Shown here: positions 36,431 through 49,449 of the stretch, one piece after another
How positions within the stretch are numbered: the first letter of the stretch is position 1
How the letters are laid out: every line of letters begins with the position of its first letter
Assembly (NCBI GenBank): GCA_963920665.1
Contig: OY987269.1
Location: 6,202,501 to 6,266,500, forward strand
Direction: 5' to 3'
Length of the DNA: 64,000 bases
Origin: Straminergon stramineum
Taxonomy: Eukaryota > Streptophyta > Bryopsida > Hypnales > Calliergonaceae
The notes under the pieces: model-generated
The model's input: only the letters and a program-made list of their open reading frames with translations
Told to the model about the DNA's origin: nothing
Databases searched by the model: none
Program-made: the position numbers and the translations under genes

Positions 36431-38038
36431 ATGTCCTTTTTTGTGTTACTTGCCTTCATCCCAAGCTATGGAACAAAACTTCGTGGGCCATATGAAGCTG
36501 ATTGACCATTTGGACTTGGAGCTTGCTTTAATTGTTGACAAATTTTCAAATCCAAATGACTAAGGTGAAAACACCCAAAAACATCCAAATAAGCAATTTA
36601 GCATAGTTGAAGGTACCTTTTTCAAGAAAAATAAATGTTAGGGGGGTATTAGTAAGTGAAAATCTTGAAATTTCAAAAAAGAAATCAAAGTTTATGGATA
36701 AGACATGTAATTACTATGAGTTTTCATAGTTGAAGCTTCCTAGGTCATTGAAAACATCACATAATTTGTTTTTAAAATCGGAATCTAGATAATCAACAAT
36801 CTACCAATAGCAATTAATTTTGTAACATGGTTGCAGACATCCGAAGTGTTGAATGGATGATACCAAATCCTTCCATGTAAGACAAAAGTGTAGATGTGCC
36901 TTTTTGTGCAAAAAGAAGATGTCTTGCAGACTTGCACAATAGTTTGACCTCCAATGAGTGTTTCTGGTTGTTTTTTAAGCAAATGATTTACAATGTTCCC
37001 CAAATGGATGATTTTCACAATGACTAACCTAACATTCCAAAGTTAAGTATGGGGACAATTTATTTACACTTTTTGGGACACTTTCAATAGAAGTTTGATT
37101 GTTAGAAATGGGTACTAACATAGGTGGTTTGTGGTGTTTTCACCTTATGAGGTCACAATTACAAGTATTGAGCATCATTAATTTTTTCTCCACATTTTCT
37201 ATTGCCATAAACTATTAGTTAGCAAGGGGAAGCTCAAACAAAAATTCAATATGAATCATATATCAACTGATCAATCATCCAGTACACAACTTCCATTTTT
37301 TTCTTGAAAATAATGAGGACATATTGATGACAATAATTCTTTCATCCACATTGACAATGTAACTACGCAACAAAAAACTGATAGAAAAGACGATTAGATG
37401 AAAAAGATATGAAGGTTTGATGTTGTCATCCATCGTCCCCTCTAAGGACATTTTGATCTTTAGGGGGTTATAATTTTGGAAAAAAAATTGAAAAGGAATA
37501 ATAAAAAGTAGACTATTGGAACTACATTTTCTTAGTCAAGCTTAAAGACATTTAAAATCAAGAAGTAAATAAAATTAAGGTTTGTCCCTAAAATTAAGCA
37601 TTTGAACAAGTTTATCTTTGAAGGGTTAACTAAGAAATCAATATAATTCTTTGAGTGGTATACGCTACAAGAAATCTCTTGTCGTTGGATGCTTTGCAAA
37701 ATAATCCCCTCCTCATTGGACTTTGGCATGCTTGTCAAGACATTATTTTGTTAAACAATCCTCTTCCATTTCCCTACAAGTATATGTTTTAGACCATTGA
37801 CATGTTTGTACATAAAAATTAGCCTAATGACTAGAAGAGAAGATTCTTTGGTCTTTTCCAAGAAGAAGCCTTAGTGGCATTTACTCTAAGTAGTCAATTT
37901 GCTACAAAAATCTCAAAGTCAAACCAAAAATTTTCCAAAAAAAATAAAGCAACTATTGAAGTATCAATGAATCTAGAATATTTTCTTAAAATGGGTCAAA
38001 GGATGCAATTGAAAAGGAATACTTTTGGGTACACTTAA

Positions 38039-38877
<839 letters not shown>

Positions 38878-38881
38878 TTAA

Positions 38882-41800
38882 CTTACTAGAGTTTTAGCAT
38901 TTTAATGGAACAAAATTATATTGCCCACCTTCAATAAATTTATAAAATCAAATTGTGGATGCACATTTCGAAAGAATATGTAAAGAAATATTTGACAAGC
39001 CACCCATTAAAAAAATCCTAAAGATAGTCTTCCATTCACCTAGAATCAACCAAATTTTTTTTATAAAAAAAATTAGAATGCTATATAGGAGTGTGCAATA
39101 GTTGCAAGTGGTTAATTGAATTATTGGCTAGCAACTATTGGAGGATGGGGAGGCTTGTGTTAAGTGGGGAGGAAAGTTTCTAATTTCCAAGAAAACTATT
39201 TCCAATAGTGAACTTAGATTTTTAGGTGCTTATGGTTTGACAACAAGGCAAAGCTACTTCTAAAACATAGTTTCTCCCTACTCATAGAGTCCAAAGTGAA
39301 AATATCATGAAACTAGGCAATTCCAACTATGGAAAACTAAAAACTGAATTTTTTGATTCCAAAATGACATGGAGGTTAATTCTACCTTGTGATGGATCAC
39401 TATAGATATTTACTACCATCTTGTATTGTCTATAAATTTGTATATGAGGCACTCCAAAGTTAATATTAGATGTGCATATACTCATTCATCATGGAGCAAT
39501 ATCAATCTCTATAAAGGAATTATGTGTTTTGAATTTCTCTAAATATGGCTTGCAGTTGCAATAATTCTCTAATTTTAGAAAAAATTAGAAAATTTAAGAA
39601 ACTAAACTAGTCAAGCTTCATTTCTTTCATTCAAATCAAATGAATAAATTTAAGCAAAATTACTAATGAATTCAACAAAGACACATGCTATTTTAAAATG
39701 GAAGAACCTTTGTTATGATAGGTTATCCTTTTAAGACAAAGAAGCCTACAGTTGGTTATTGTTTTCTTATAAATTTTGAAGAGGTTGTAAGAGGATTTTT
39801 ATTTATAGATTTTTGTTTTATTTTATAAATACATGCAATTATATCTTTTACTCAATCTAATGAAATAAAGATTTTTCTATTTAAATAATACTTTCCACAA
39901 TATATTTAATTAAAATGGTCAATTAAAATGAAAAGTCCTTTCTAAAAACAAAAGTTGTGATAGAAAAGTTGACTGCACTCATTGGAAAAGGGAGATTTAT
40001 AGTTGCAAGCCAAGGGAAAAGAATTTGATGAATCTCATGGCTGAAGGAGATTTGGACGAGTGGAAAACTTCAACAAGTTTGTGGACTCGTTTGTACTCAT
40101 TTCCATGGCCTATGAAGCCCTTCCCAAGCTTTTTGAACTTTGTAAAATGTTACCGCTGCAACTTAATTCAAGGTATAATTTTATTGTGAATATTTTTTTA
40201 CAATTTAAAGGAGGACTAGTTTTAGAGCTTTGGTGGCAACATTGTATGAATACTAGTAATTGACTTCATCACTTTTGGAACAAATGGGATGGTCATAATT
40301 GTGTTAATGTTTCATGAAGGAAGATTGACTCCTCATTGGTTCTTCCTCTTCAAAAACACTACTCTTCGGCTTTGGTATGAATGGCAACTCTTTCAAGCCT
40401 TTTTGTATTCTTCTCTCACAACATTGTATAACCAATCAATTTTCCTCTCTATGCTCAAAAGGTATAATTATACTTTACTAGATAGTACTTCAGAGGGACT
40501 TATTAGTTAATTCAAGAATTGGGTTTGGTTGAGGAGTTATATAATATATTATTCACTCTCGGGGTTCCCTTTTCAAAAATACAAAAGGGCCCTCTATCTC
40601 ATTGGTGAAAAAATGAAATTCTTTTTATATGTCTAAAAAATGATTCTTCCAAATTGTGACTCCCTCTAATGAATTAGAATTCACAACCTCTGAAAAGGTA
40701 CATGTGAACTTACAAATCTAGGTAAGGATGGTAGAACCACACACAACCAATCACTTATGTCGGATTCCACGCATGTTCTAGAGCAGTAGAATGCAAAATG
40801 TGAATTTTTTGCCATGTAGAAAAAAAGAAATTGTGTGGGTTGCAAATTTTTCGGTATTTTTATTCCTAGAAATGAAATTACTTTAAATTTTGGGAGCCAA
40901 AAAGTGCTTAGGACTGCCATAGCCAATGTCTAGACTCTTCCAATTCCAATCATTTAAGAACTACTTTCCTATAATTCATTATTTACTACTTTCTTGCTCA
41001 CTTCTTTGGGACATGTGTCACAACCTTACTAGGCCCAACCTTGAAGAAGAAAAAAAATAACATTCCAAGCTATGGTTGGAAACTTGTTCTTGCCTTGGTT
41101 GCAAATAACTACACCCTACACATTAGGTATAGGGTCCTTGGTCAAGAATGGGTGGTTCTAATACACTTCCAGGGTTTTTTGGGGGTAAAAATTCACACCC
41201 TCTAACAAGTTTGAGCTTGTTAGAATCTATCCTTCTAAAATTGTGCTAGTCTTGTGACAACTTGTGGTACACAAAATAGTGAAATTAGTTTGCTTTAACA
41301 ATTAGGTTGCCTCACCTAGAAAAGTTACCTCATGACTCATCAATCACCGCTTGTCCATGTGAAGGCATGTGCAACTCTTTCAACCAAGCCCGGAACAAGT
41401 GCACCAACAATCTATACCACACATGGTTTTAGGTTGACGAAAATTATATTATCTTTCTATAATAACAATAAATGTTTTTATTATATTGTAAAATTAGTGA
41501 GGTGCAATCTAATTTCACTATTCAGTGTATTGTATAGTAGTCTGCTCTTAAAGCAACAACCTTCTTCAAATTGACCATAGATTTCAACCCCAAATGGACA
41601 TTTATTGGTCCTTAAACCATTAGTTCATAGTTAATGAACAAATTAAGGATAAAAAGCATACACATTAAAATCTGTAAGAGATTGCTTTAAGGTTTGAATA
41701 TAGATGGTTCACACATGTGATTCAATCTAATTTTAAATGCACTCATAAGTGGATATTCTTGATAATATATTGATTTAAAGTCAACTTTTAGTAGGCCAAC

Positions 41801-42090
41801 TACTTTTTCATGAATAAAAAATCTGTGAATACAATTTGACACAAGCATGGTCGCATTTAGGAACATGGTTTGTTATTTATTGCAAATCCGCATGTTTGTT
41901 CTTGGTTTTCCCATCTCTCATTATAAACCACATGTGTATGCTTTTTGCCAAATCTACTGTCATAACTAGGTGCCTAAGACAAATTTTTTTGAAAATTCAT
42001 AAGTAATTCAAAAAGACTTGGAAAAATACGAAACCACTTGTGCTCTAAACCGCATGTATTTTTCTTTCTCTGAAAAATAAACCAAAAATA
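38882..42090. other. AT-rich intergenic DNA, no supported gene
   Basis: Several 60-80 codon ORFs (for example 40060-40263 and 40289-40510) show no family motif, splice structure or composition shift that would support them. Confidence 0.45.
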
Positions 42091-42094
42091 TTTT

Positions 42095-42495
42095 CATCCA
42101 CAGAAGCCCATGAAAAAGCGGACCAGCCTCTAAATGGTCGCTTTAAGAGCAGACTACCCTTAGTCTCTGTTTCCAAAAAAGAATCCCCGACTGCCACTGA
42201 CTGTAGACAGTGTGAACGGGTGAACGGATGAACGGATGAATACCGACAACGGGAAAATGGATGACACTGACGGATGTACAATCAGCTCCGTCAGTCGGTC
42301 CCTGACCACGAGTTTGGGATCTGACATCCCCGTAGTACGGAAGGGAACGCAAGGGAACTCCGCCACAAAGTCAAAGGGAGCTTGAAGGGAACGTCGGAGC
42401 CCCCAAAGTCCACAAGTGGACTGTACTGTACTGCACGCAGCTTTGACCAGACAGGATAAGTACTCTGACTCTGGCGAATCTTCGACACTAAAGGA
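42095..42495. other. GC-richer unique island without an ORF
   Basis: Composition rises sharply compared with both sides and short direct repeats occur (GAACGGATGAACGGATGAA, GAAATGGATGAAATGGATGA, CTGTACTGTACTG). Overlapping short ORFs occur on the minus strand only. It may be a gene remnant, a promoter or a non-coding RNA locus; none can be shown. Confidence 0.3.
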
Positions 42496-42704
42496 AATGG
42501 ATGAAATGGATGAAATGATTTATTTTTAAATCAGTAAAGACACCTAAAGGTTTGTCAATTTATAATTGAATTTTACTACTATGAGATAATTTTAACCCCT
42601 AATGGAGGTTGGAACCACAATGCTGTGTTCTAAAGTATCTACACTTAGAAGTGTCCGAATAAGCAATCCATTGTAGTTCCCATTATTATATTAGAAAACT
42701 TATT

Positions 42705-42890
42705 GTGGGGTCTTGTTGGTAGTCAAAAGGGGATTTTAGATTCTCTTAGAATGTATTTTTTGGACACTACATGAATAAACTATGAATTTTCAAAGTGGTG
42801 AAAATAGGTGTTTCTAAAAATGACCCTAGACTCTCATGAATAGTGGGAGTATATTTTAGGCAAGAATCTATAGAGGTCAATTTTAGAAAG
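42705..42890 (+). repeat. Dispersed repeat R2, copy 2
   Basis: Ordered blocks shared with 22220-22400: CACTACATGAATAAACTAT, TTTTCAAAGT, AATAGGTGTTT, CCCTAGACTCTCATGAATA and TTTTAGGCAAGAAT. Confidence 0.55.
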
Positions 42891-43274
42891 AAGTTGATAA
42901 AGAAGGTGTAGTTACCTTACATTTCATGTGTTTCTTCATTACAAGGCTAAATACAAGAAATTCTTTTACAATTCTTCGCTTATTAAAAAATTATGCAAAT
43001 TTCGTAACATGTTCTCCTATCGTTCTAGTAAGGCAAGTACAAAAAAGAGCCCCATATGACACACTATCCTATAATAAATGCCACTTGTATTTTAGGTCTT
43101 CTATATATGATCACCATATGAACAGGGGCAAATTCACTATTGAAGTTGATTAAGTATGTTGAAACATTGCAAAAAATACAAAAGCCACCTTTTGTCAACG
43201 ATTAGATCAAAAACCAAGCTTGGAGATTTGGCTTGTCGTTTTATCTTGGAAGGACATGGTCCCCTATGACCAAA

Positions 43275-43514
43275 GTAGTTACCCCAATTCTCTAATTATT
43301 GGACTAATATTTGCATTATTTATTTCTACAAAAAACATTAAAATCTTTCTTATATGAGTATTTAGATATTGTATGTAAAAATTATGAATTGTCAAAGTTT
43401 TTTTGGTAGATGTTCTAAAATCGTTTTTTCTACATAGGTACATATTGATTCTAGAGATGTACACATAATAATGATAGTGGTTCTAGGTCAATGGTGCATT
43501 TGGGGTACCCATCT
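43275..43514 (-). mobile_element. Mariner-like MITE, family G copy 2
   Basis: Reverse orientation. The right end TTTGGGGTACCCATCT is followed by TA and the left end is GTTACCCCAA preceded by TA. The interior matches the left part of 23847-24380 (GTACATCTC, ACATAGGTACAT, ACCAAAAAAA). Confidence 0.55.
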
Positions 43515-43674
43515 TAGTACGGATTAAAAGCTTTGGTCTTAAAAATATGTGGTCATATGTGATAAAATATAGTCTATCAATAGCAATGATATAAATCAAT
43601 GTAAATTGCCGAGAAATAATGTAATGCCTCCAAAAGACCCCAATAAATTTGAACAATAAGATAACTTGCTCTTA

Positions 43675-44120
43675 AAGTGACCTTTTAAGAGTTGATTGCC
43701 TTTCGGGGAAGCTAAACTCTTTGAAACAATTTTTTGTGAATTTTTGTTTAACCCCTAAATGCCGAGGCGGATGTTTTTCATCTGATGAATGACAAGGAAT
43801 TCTCCTGTATAGGACAGAAGTGCAACTATTCATCTTCAGAATTAGGGGTGAAAAGGGAAGATCTTCAACAGTAGTTTGATTCCCAATGATTATTTTTTCT
43901 TTTTGTAAAGTAGATGATGTCACATGGTTCCAAAATGCCTGGTTTCCACGGTCACCAGCCCGGTGTTCAAGGGTAAAAGAAAAATGGAATTGTCATTTCA
44001 CCCAAGTTGTTTTATATTTCCTGGAGGTAAAATTAGTTTTGAATTTCTGAAGTTAACACTAAAAGCGACCACCTCCTGAAATGTACATGACAGGTACATT
44101 GAAGAAAGCAAAAGGTACCC
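43675..44120 (+). repeat. Dispersed repeat R1, copy 4, split by a family E element
   Basis: R1 blocks on the left (AGAGTTGATTGCC, GGGGAAGCTAAACTC, GAAACAATTTT) and right (AAAAATGGAATTG, TTTTATATTTCCTGGA, CCACCTCCTGAAATGTACA) are separated by 43752-43973. Confidence 0.65.
43752..43973 (-). mobile_element. Short MITE-like element, family E copy 3, nested in R1
   Basis: 222 bp, reverse orientation to copies 1 and 2. Left end CCCCTAAATG is preceded by TTAA (43748-43751); right end TTCAAGGG is followed by TAAA. The interruption of R1 shows the insertion site. Confidence 0.7.
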
Positions 44121-44139
44121 CGTGTATTAGTGGTCACTT

Positions 44140-44288
44140 TTAGAACAGGGTCGCCTTAGCCAAGAGGGGCGCGGGGTTCCCGGCCACCTCCCAGGCTTGG
44201 CCGTCGTCGGCAGCAAGCTCGACGAGCTCCTCCTCGGAAACAAAGTCAAGGCAGATGCAGCGTGAGAGACGGAGCACCGATTTCTCGG
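44140..44288 (-). pseudogene. Orphan GC-rich terminal-exon fragment
   Basis: On the minus strand a TTTTGAGAATCTGCAG acceptor-like site is followed by 49 open codons ending in TAA (44140-44142). The peptide looks coding (CLDFVSEEELVELAADDGQA, then WEVAGNPAPLLAKATLF). I do not recognise the family. The upstream exons would fall inside the receptor-kinase gene on the other strand, so this is probably a detached gene fragment. Confidence 0.4.
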
Positions 44289-44436
44289 CTGCAGATTCTC
44301 AAAACAATCGATACCCAATTTGAAATTTTGGTAATATGCAACAGATTGTCACCTCTTCACAGTAGCGATGTCGGTTTGAAACTTTGTAGCTCCGAAATTT
44401 GGCAATCTCGTGACCATTTTTCACTTCAGCGTCGTT

Positions 44437-46987
44437 ATGGCGAGTTCCTGGAGGTTTACGATTGTGATTGTGGTAGTGATTCTCTCTCTGAACCGAATTG
44501 CGGAAGGAAGCTACAATTTGAACGAGGTTTTGGAGGAAGATGTTGACGCATTGCTGGGATTCAAGGAACAATTGCATGATTCGAAGGAGGCGTTACGAAC
44601 TTGGAGTGGTGAACGACCGCCGTGCTCATGGCGAGGAGTGCGGTGCAGACGCGGAAGAGTGGTCGCGTTGGAGCTCAGGGACGCTGGGTTAGAAGGCACA
44701 ATTTCCGCGAGTCTTGGGAAGCTCACGTCTCTGGAGGTTCTGAATTTGATTGGAAACGACCTGGAGGGTGCTGTCCCTGAGGCGCTTTGCAATTGCAGGA
44801 GTTTACTGGTGCCTGTACGAGTTTCTTGCAAGGGTAAGGAGAAGTTTGACGCGTCCTCTGTTTTTGGTGTTGGAAGGAAATTTTCGAAGCGGAGGTCGTT
44901 GCTGACGACGTCGTCGGGTCGGAGAAGCACCGGGGCGCGGTGGGGGCTTGGGATCGCGGTGGGAGTGGGTTCGGGAGCGGCCGCGGCTATACTTCTGGCG
45001 CTTCTCACGAGGTTGGTGCTCGGGTGCTACTCCGGAACTGAGGATCTCAAGAAGCCGATCATCTTTAACAAGAAGATTACTCCACAAATGCTTGGGTTTC
45101 TAGACAAGGAGGACGCGCTTGGTGACTGTAAGGTGCTCGGTCAGGGCGGCAACGGGAAAGTGTTCCTGGTCCCGCTTCAGGAGGATCTCGTCGTGGCTAT
45201 CAAGTGCGTCGCCAACGGCTCCACGCCGGAGGAAGACGGGGATCCGATTAGTCACGATGCGAAGCAGATCCGAGCGGAGCTGGAAACCCTAGGCTTCATT
45301 CGCCACCGGAACTTGGTGCAGCTCCTCGCGTATGTTTTCAAGTCGGATTCGCACTTGCTCGTCTACGAGTTCATGCCGGGGGGAAGCTTGCAAGATGCGA
45401 TCGACCGAATGGCGAAGGGGACTTTGACGCTTTCGTGGCCAGAGCGGCATCGCATTCTCTGCGGCGTGGCGCAAGGGCTTGCGTATTTGCATAATGAAAG
45501 TTTGGGAAGCTCAATTGTGCACAGGGATTTGAAGCCGGCGAATATCTTGCTGGATGAAGGGTTTGAGGCGAAGCTTGGGGACTTCGGCTTGGCCGCCATC
45601 GTTCCACTCAAGGCCACGCATGCTTCAACTGACTTTCTGGCGGGGACAATTGGCTTCATCGCTCCCGAGTATCACCAAACCCTGCGGTAAGACACTTTGG
45701 ACCCCCCAACAAGCTCTCACTTCCCACTGGCACCCATTTAAATTTCAAAATTCGAATTTCAATGTCCATAGCATTCTTGAGTAGAATTGGCTTGCATCAT
45801 TTTGCATCGTTGCCTGCAGGATGTCACAATGGTTTTTTGCTGTTGGATTCACCATTATTCTACATTTGTAGCTAATTTTGGTATATCTGAGTGAGCGATT
45901 TCTTGTAGATGTAAGCCTCGAGGTTTTACAAAAGTTTAGAGATTACTTCACCGTGGCCCTTATTTTCTTTGTTCCGTTTTAATTTTTCACAGCTTTTAGT
46001 GGATCATAGCTTTGCACTGCACTCTTTCCATAAGAACAAATGAACTGAAATATTCCATACTAATAATTTGTGCCACAATTACTTGCTCATGTCGACTGAA
46101 TGTAAATATTCAGTGTAGTGTCTTGTCAAGGATGCCACAAAGTTAGCCTCAGTCAGTAACTGAGAAGCAATCCTCATGCTAATGAAATTGCTAGTGATCA
46201 TCGTGGCATCCCCGTTGTAGCACTAATGATATATAGAACACCATTAGAATGAGAGAATTAGTAATGTCAAGAGTAGTTTGGTTTTGTGCATATTTAAAAC
46301 CATTTAGTAGATTAATTTGGCATCTTCAGAACTATTTGGCTTGCGTTCCAAGAATGCAATGCAAGTCTAGAACCGTGATGACTCAGGAAGTTTTCTGTCC
46401 ACATATTGAACTCAAATTTTTGGAATGAGTACTTTAACGAATGTAATGCGAGAGGCAACTCTAGAACCATGAGGACTGTGAGAAAATAACCGTGAGGAGA
46501 TTCTCCCTTGAATATATAGCAACGTTTGTCAAAGTCTGATTTCAAGAATGTCATGTCCATGCGCAGGTACTCACAGAAGAGCGACGTCTTCAGCTTCGGC
46601 GTCGTGATAGCGCAACTAGTAACAGCGCGCAACCCGACCGACCAGTTCATCGTGGAGAACGGCGGCAGCATTGCGCAATGGCTGCAGAGGTGCCTGCAGT
46701 CGAGCAACGGCGTGGAAGCGATCGATCCTGCGCTCGTTGGGTCGGGGTACGAGGCAGAGATTCTGCTGGCGATGAAGATCGCCGTGTTCTGCACGAATCT
46801 GGACCCGCAGCAACGCCCCAAGAGCAGCGAGGTGCTCAAGATGTTGCTGCAGATTCGGAACCCGGATCCCGTTCCAATGGATACCGTCAGCCTGCACAGC
46901 GCTGACAGTGACACCCCGATCTTGGGGTCCAGTGGTCCTCTCCGCTTTGCTCAGTCCACTACCACCACTCAGTCCAGCAGCTTTTGA
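44437..46987 (+). CDS. LRR receptor-like kinase, SOBIR1-like, with a reduced ectodomain
   Basis: Plasma-membrane receptor-like kinase. Two exons, 44437-45686 and 46567-46987 (phase 2 junction), encode 556 residues. A signal peptide (VIVVVILSLNRIAEG) is followed by the LRR N-cap (CSWRGVRC) and only about two LRRs (LELRDAGLEGTI, LEVLNLIGNDLEG). A Ser/Arg/Thr-rich spacer leads to a TM segment at ~residues 168-193 (GIAVGVGSGAAAAILLALL). The kinase looks catalytically complete: GQGGNGKVF near 234, VAIK near 255, HRDLKPAN near 361, DFGLA near 382, and APEY at the end of exon 1. KITPQMLGFLDKEDAL before the P-loop and the MRQIRxE-like helix (KQIRAELETLGFIRHRNL) resemble SOBIR1, the adaptor kinase for LRR receptor proteins. 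Family SOBIR1 proteins usually have about five LRRs. The ATG at 44437 is preferred because it is the first in-frame ATG. The exons are GC-rich against an AT-rich background. A tandem array follows the stop. Confidence 0.85.
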
Positions 46988-47124
46988 TTTCCAAGCAACC
47001 TAAGTATTTTACTACTGCCAATTTTAAGTTGGCATTGAGAACACAAACTCCGATCCGATCTCTTCTGATTTGCGACAAGAGTTCGATTGCTCGGATGTCT
47101 GCAAGACACTGGAGAGACACTTCA
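46988..47124 (+). other. 3' UTR region of the receptor kinase
   Basis: Non-coding sequence between the stop codon and the tandem array; no clear polyadenylation signal was assigned. Confidence 0.4.
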
Positions 47125-47500
47125 CTGGAGTACTTCCTTTTGAGGCTCGCTTGAAGGTAGACTCTATTCTACACTTGCGTGAATTTGCAGTCCGTTGTTT
47201 GAGGTCCACAGGACAAACTAAGGAGTAACATAGGAACTATACATTCTCTTCCAAAGCTGGTAGACTCTCTTTTATACTTGTGTAAATTAAGTGTCTCCTT
47301 GTTCAAGGTCTCAAACTAAGGTCCGTGTGCTAGTGAGAACGATACAGGAAGCTACTACGTACGTAAGTAAGTAAGTACCTCCTTTAAAGTAGAATCAATT
47401 CAATACTTCTTATATGAATTAGGAGTCTTTGTTTGAGTTCTAAACTACGGTCCTTGTGCTAGTCGGAGTGACATGTGAATCACATTCCTCCTTTCAAATG
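47125..47500 (+). repeat. Three tandem ~120-bp units downstream of the receptor kinase
   Basis: Units share GTAGACTCT/GTAGAATC, TATACTTGTGTAAATT-like, GTTTGAGGTC/TTCAAGGTC and CTAAGGTCCGTGTGCTAGT/CTACGGTCCTTGTGCTAGT blocks, near 47130, 47250 and 47385. A CTACGTACGTAAGTAAGTAAGT stretch near 47355 is an additional microrepeat. Confidence 0.6.
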
Positions 47501-48989
47501 TAATTTGTAGTGTATATTACTAATACAGGACAGTCATGGATGTGGGCTGGTGTTGAGATGAACTCTACTCTTCTCTCTTTGTAAGAAGCATAGATAGTTT
47601 TCCTGTAGGAAGGTTTGAGGTAGCGTAGGGCATCAAGTGGCTCATGTTGCAGGGTGATGTGAGGACGTTTCGCCGGATGCCGAAACTGTCTGGAATCTTG
47701 TAATAGACTGTAGAATATGGAAGATAGAGAAACATACAGATTAATTATCATCTTTTGTAAGCATGTCATTTGGGAATTCTGATTGATTTTGTGCAGAAGA
47801 AATGATTTATCTTTGATAGAATTTTTTTTTGGAGATTCACGTCACTCGACACCCAAATCTCTTTAATCTCTCGTTAAATTCACCTCCTCTGATATAACAT
47901 CCTTTAATTTATTCTCACCAAACCTTTGGAAATTGATTTACTTTGTTCAAAACTTACTCTGAACTCTCACTATTGTGGTGTTATTATGTCAAAAAGTTGT
48001 ATACAAATGTGGTATCAAGGAATTTGTTAAGTGTGAAAGAGGCTCTAGACCTTGTTTGACTTCTATGACCCCAAAGTACAGGTACAACTTTGATACCACT
48101 TTTACATGCAACATGATTGTGACCAGTTTTTTTTTTATAATTTTGAAGTAGCCACTTGCTTCTTCAATAGTGATTGATATTTGTGTGATACTTAAAATAT
48201 CAATATCAAAACTAGAAGATACCTAGATAAAATTTGACTATTGGTCTTAAAATACAATAGTAATTTGGCTATTTATGATGGTAGGAAAAATTCCAATATG
48301 ACTATGTCACTAAATGATTTTGGGATCCTTTGGACACTGTGAATGTCTAGACATCTATTGTTAGGTGTCAAGTGTATGAGCAATTCTGTTTGAAAGTTGT
48401 AACTAAAGAAAAAAAATCAAGCGCTCAATTAAATTTAACCTTGAAAATCAAAACCACCTCTTAATCCCTACATTATTGGTCATATCAATTTATAAATTAC
48501 AATCAACTAGTATATTCTCTAATATGCACCTATATAAAATTTGTCTTCAAAATTGTAAGGAATTCATTGGTTCATATAAGCATCATCTATCTTGATAGTA
48601 TATAAAGATTCTACAAGACTTTTCACGTAGCTAAGATATTACCTCTCAACTAATTTATATCAAAAATTTTGAGTATAGAATTTTTTTAAATAAGAATTTT
48701 GAGAATTGTTCTAAAGAAATTTTGTAAATGAAATAAATATAATCCTACCATATTCATTGTGTAAAATAATATACTAGTATATAAAATAACAAATGCATAG
48801 AAAGATGAATGCATGTAGAATAATGGAAACTCTTGATTGAGTTTAAATGAAAAATTATTTCTTACATTTTAAAATTTGTATACATATCGATAGACCAATT
48901 AAAAAACTGTTGTAATTACTCAAGTCATTGAATTCAAAAAATTATATAAAATATTTGTAAAAGCTCCATATACAATGTAGGGCTAGACC
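47501..48989. other. Intergenic spacer, no gene seen
   Basis: Composition drifts from mixed to strongly AT-rich. The 91-codon minus ORF at 47494-47769 shows no motif. 48000-48989 is plain AT-rich DNA between the kinase and the lipid-transfer gene. Confidence 0.45.
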
Positions 48990-49427
48990 CTAATATGTTT
49001 CACTTGTGGGTGCTTGATGAGGAGTTGCAATTGGTGAATTTGTTGGAGTTGATATAGGTTTAGGTTGTAGGAGAACAAGACACTCATAGAAATCAATAAT
49101 AATTGAGCATAATTCAGGTATTCCAAATGCTCTAGTGACCCCAACATTTGAAAATCCAAATGAGGCTGTAATTGTAGGGTTTGAAAAAACTTGTCCAAGT
49201 TGACAAATACATTCTGGATGTTGATTTTGTATTGTAGACACTGCAGTGCAACAAGAGGCCGAAGGTGCAGTACAAGAAGAATCACTCACAAAGTCCATGC
49301 ACTCCATAAGAGGATTTGTTAAGATGTCACATTCATATGAAAGGAATTGTCCTCTAGATGGTGTCATTATCATAAAACACAACAATATTACCATTGAAAG
49401 TGGATACATGACTTTTTGCATAGCCAT
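48990..49427 (-). CDS. Non-specific lipid-transfer/LTPG-like protein with eight-cysteine motif
   Basis: Secreted lipid-binding protein of the plant Pro-hydrolase inhibitor/LTP superfamily, acting at the cell wall or cuticle. Single exon, 145 residues; ATG at 49427 in a good context (ACCATGG), with MAMQKV next. The signal peptide (YPLSMVILLCFMIM) ends near residue 26. The eight cysteines follow the family order C-x9-C-x8-C-x6-CC-xn-CxC-xn-C-x8-C (CDILTNPLMEC, CC, CIC, then two more). The C-terminal tail is Pro/Ser/Thr-rich (PISTPTNSPIATPHQAP), as in GPI-anchored LTPGs, but there is no hydrophobic GPI signal before the stop. Either the protein is secreted, or a 3' exon was missed. A TATATA on the minus strand near 49571 is a plausible TATA box. 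AT-rich codon use resembles the LHT gene, and no tandem array is attached. Confidence 0.8.
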   Translation of the reverse strand: MAMQKVMYPLSMVILLCFMIMTPSRGQFLSYECDILTNPLMECMDFVSDSSCTAPSASCCTAVSTIQNQHPECICQLGQVFSNPTITASFGFSNVGVTRAFGIPELCSIIIDFYECLVLLQPKPISTPTNSPIATPHQAPTSETY

Positions 49428-49449
49428 GGTTTTCCTTTGATTGCACAAA

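Larger units (their letters stand above)
33516..38034. other. AT-rich intergenic DNA with dispersed repeats, no gene seen
   Basis: Contains two R1 copies (34925-35150, 36221-36430), a small fold-back (34670-34788) and a lone AGGGGGTTATAA end near 37470. Short ORFs have no motif I recognise. Confidence 0.45.

Noticed and set aside
40060..40510. Two + strand ORFs of 67 and 73 codons
   Set aside because: No family motif, no splice structure, AT-rich background; cannot be supported as genes.
44410..44436. N-terminal extension of the kinase
   Set aside because: The extension begins at GTG; the first ATG (44437) precedes a normal signal peptide.
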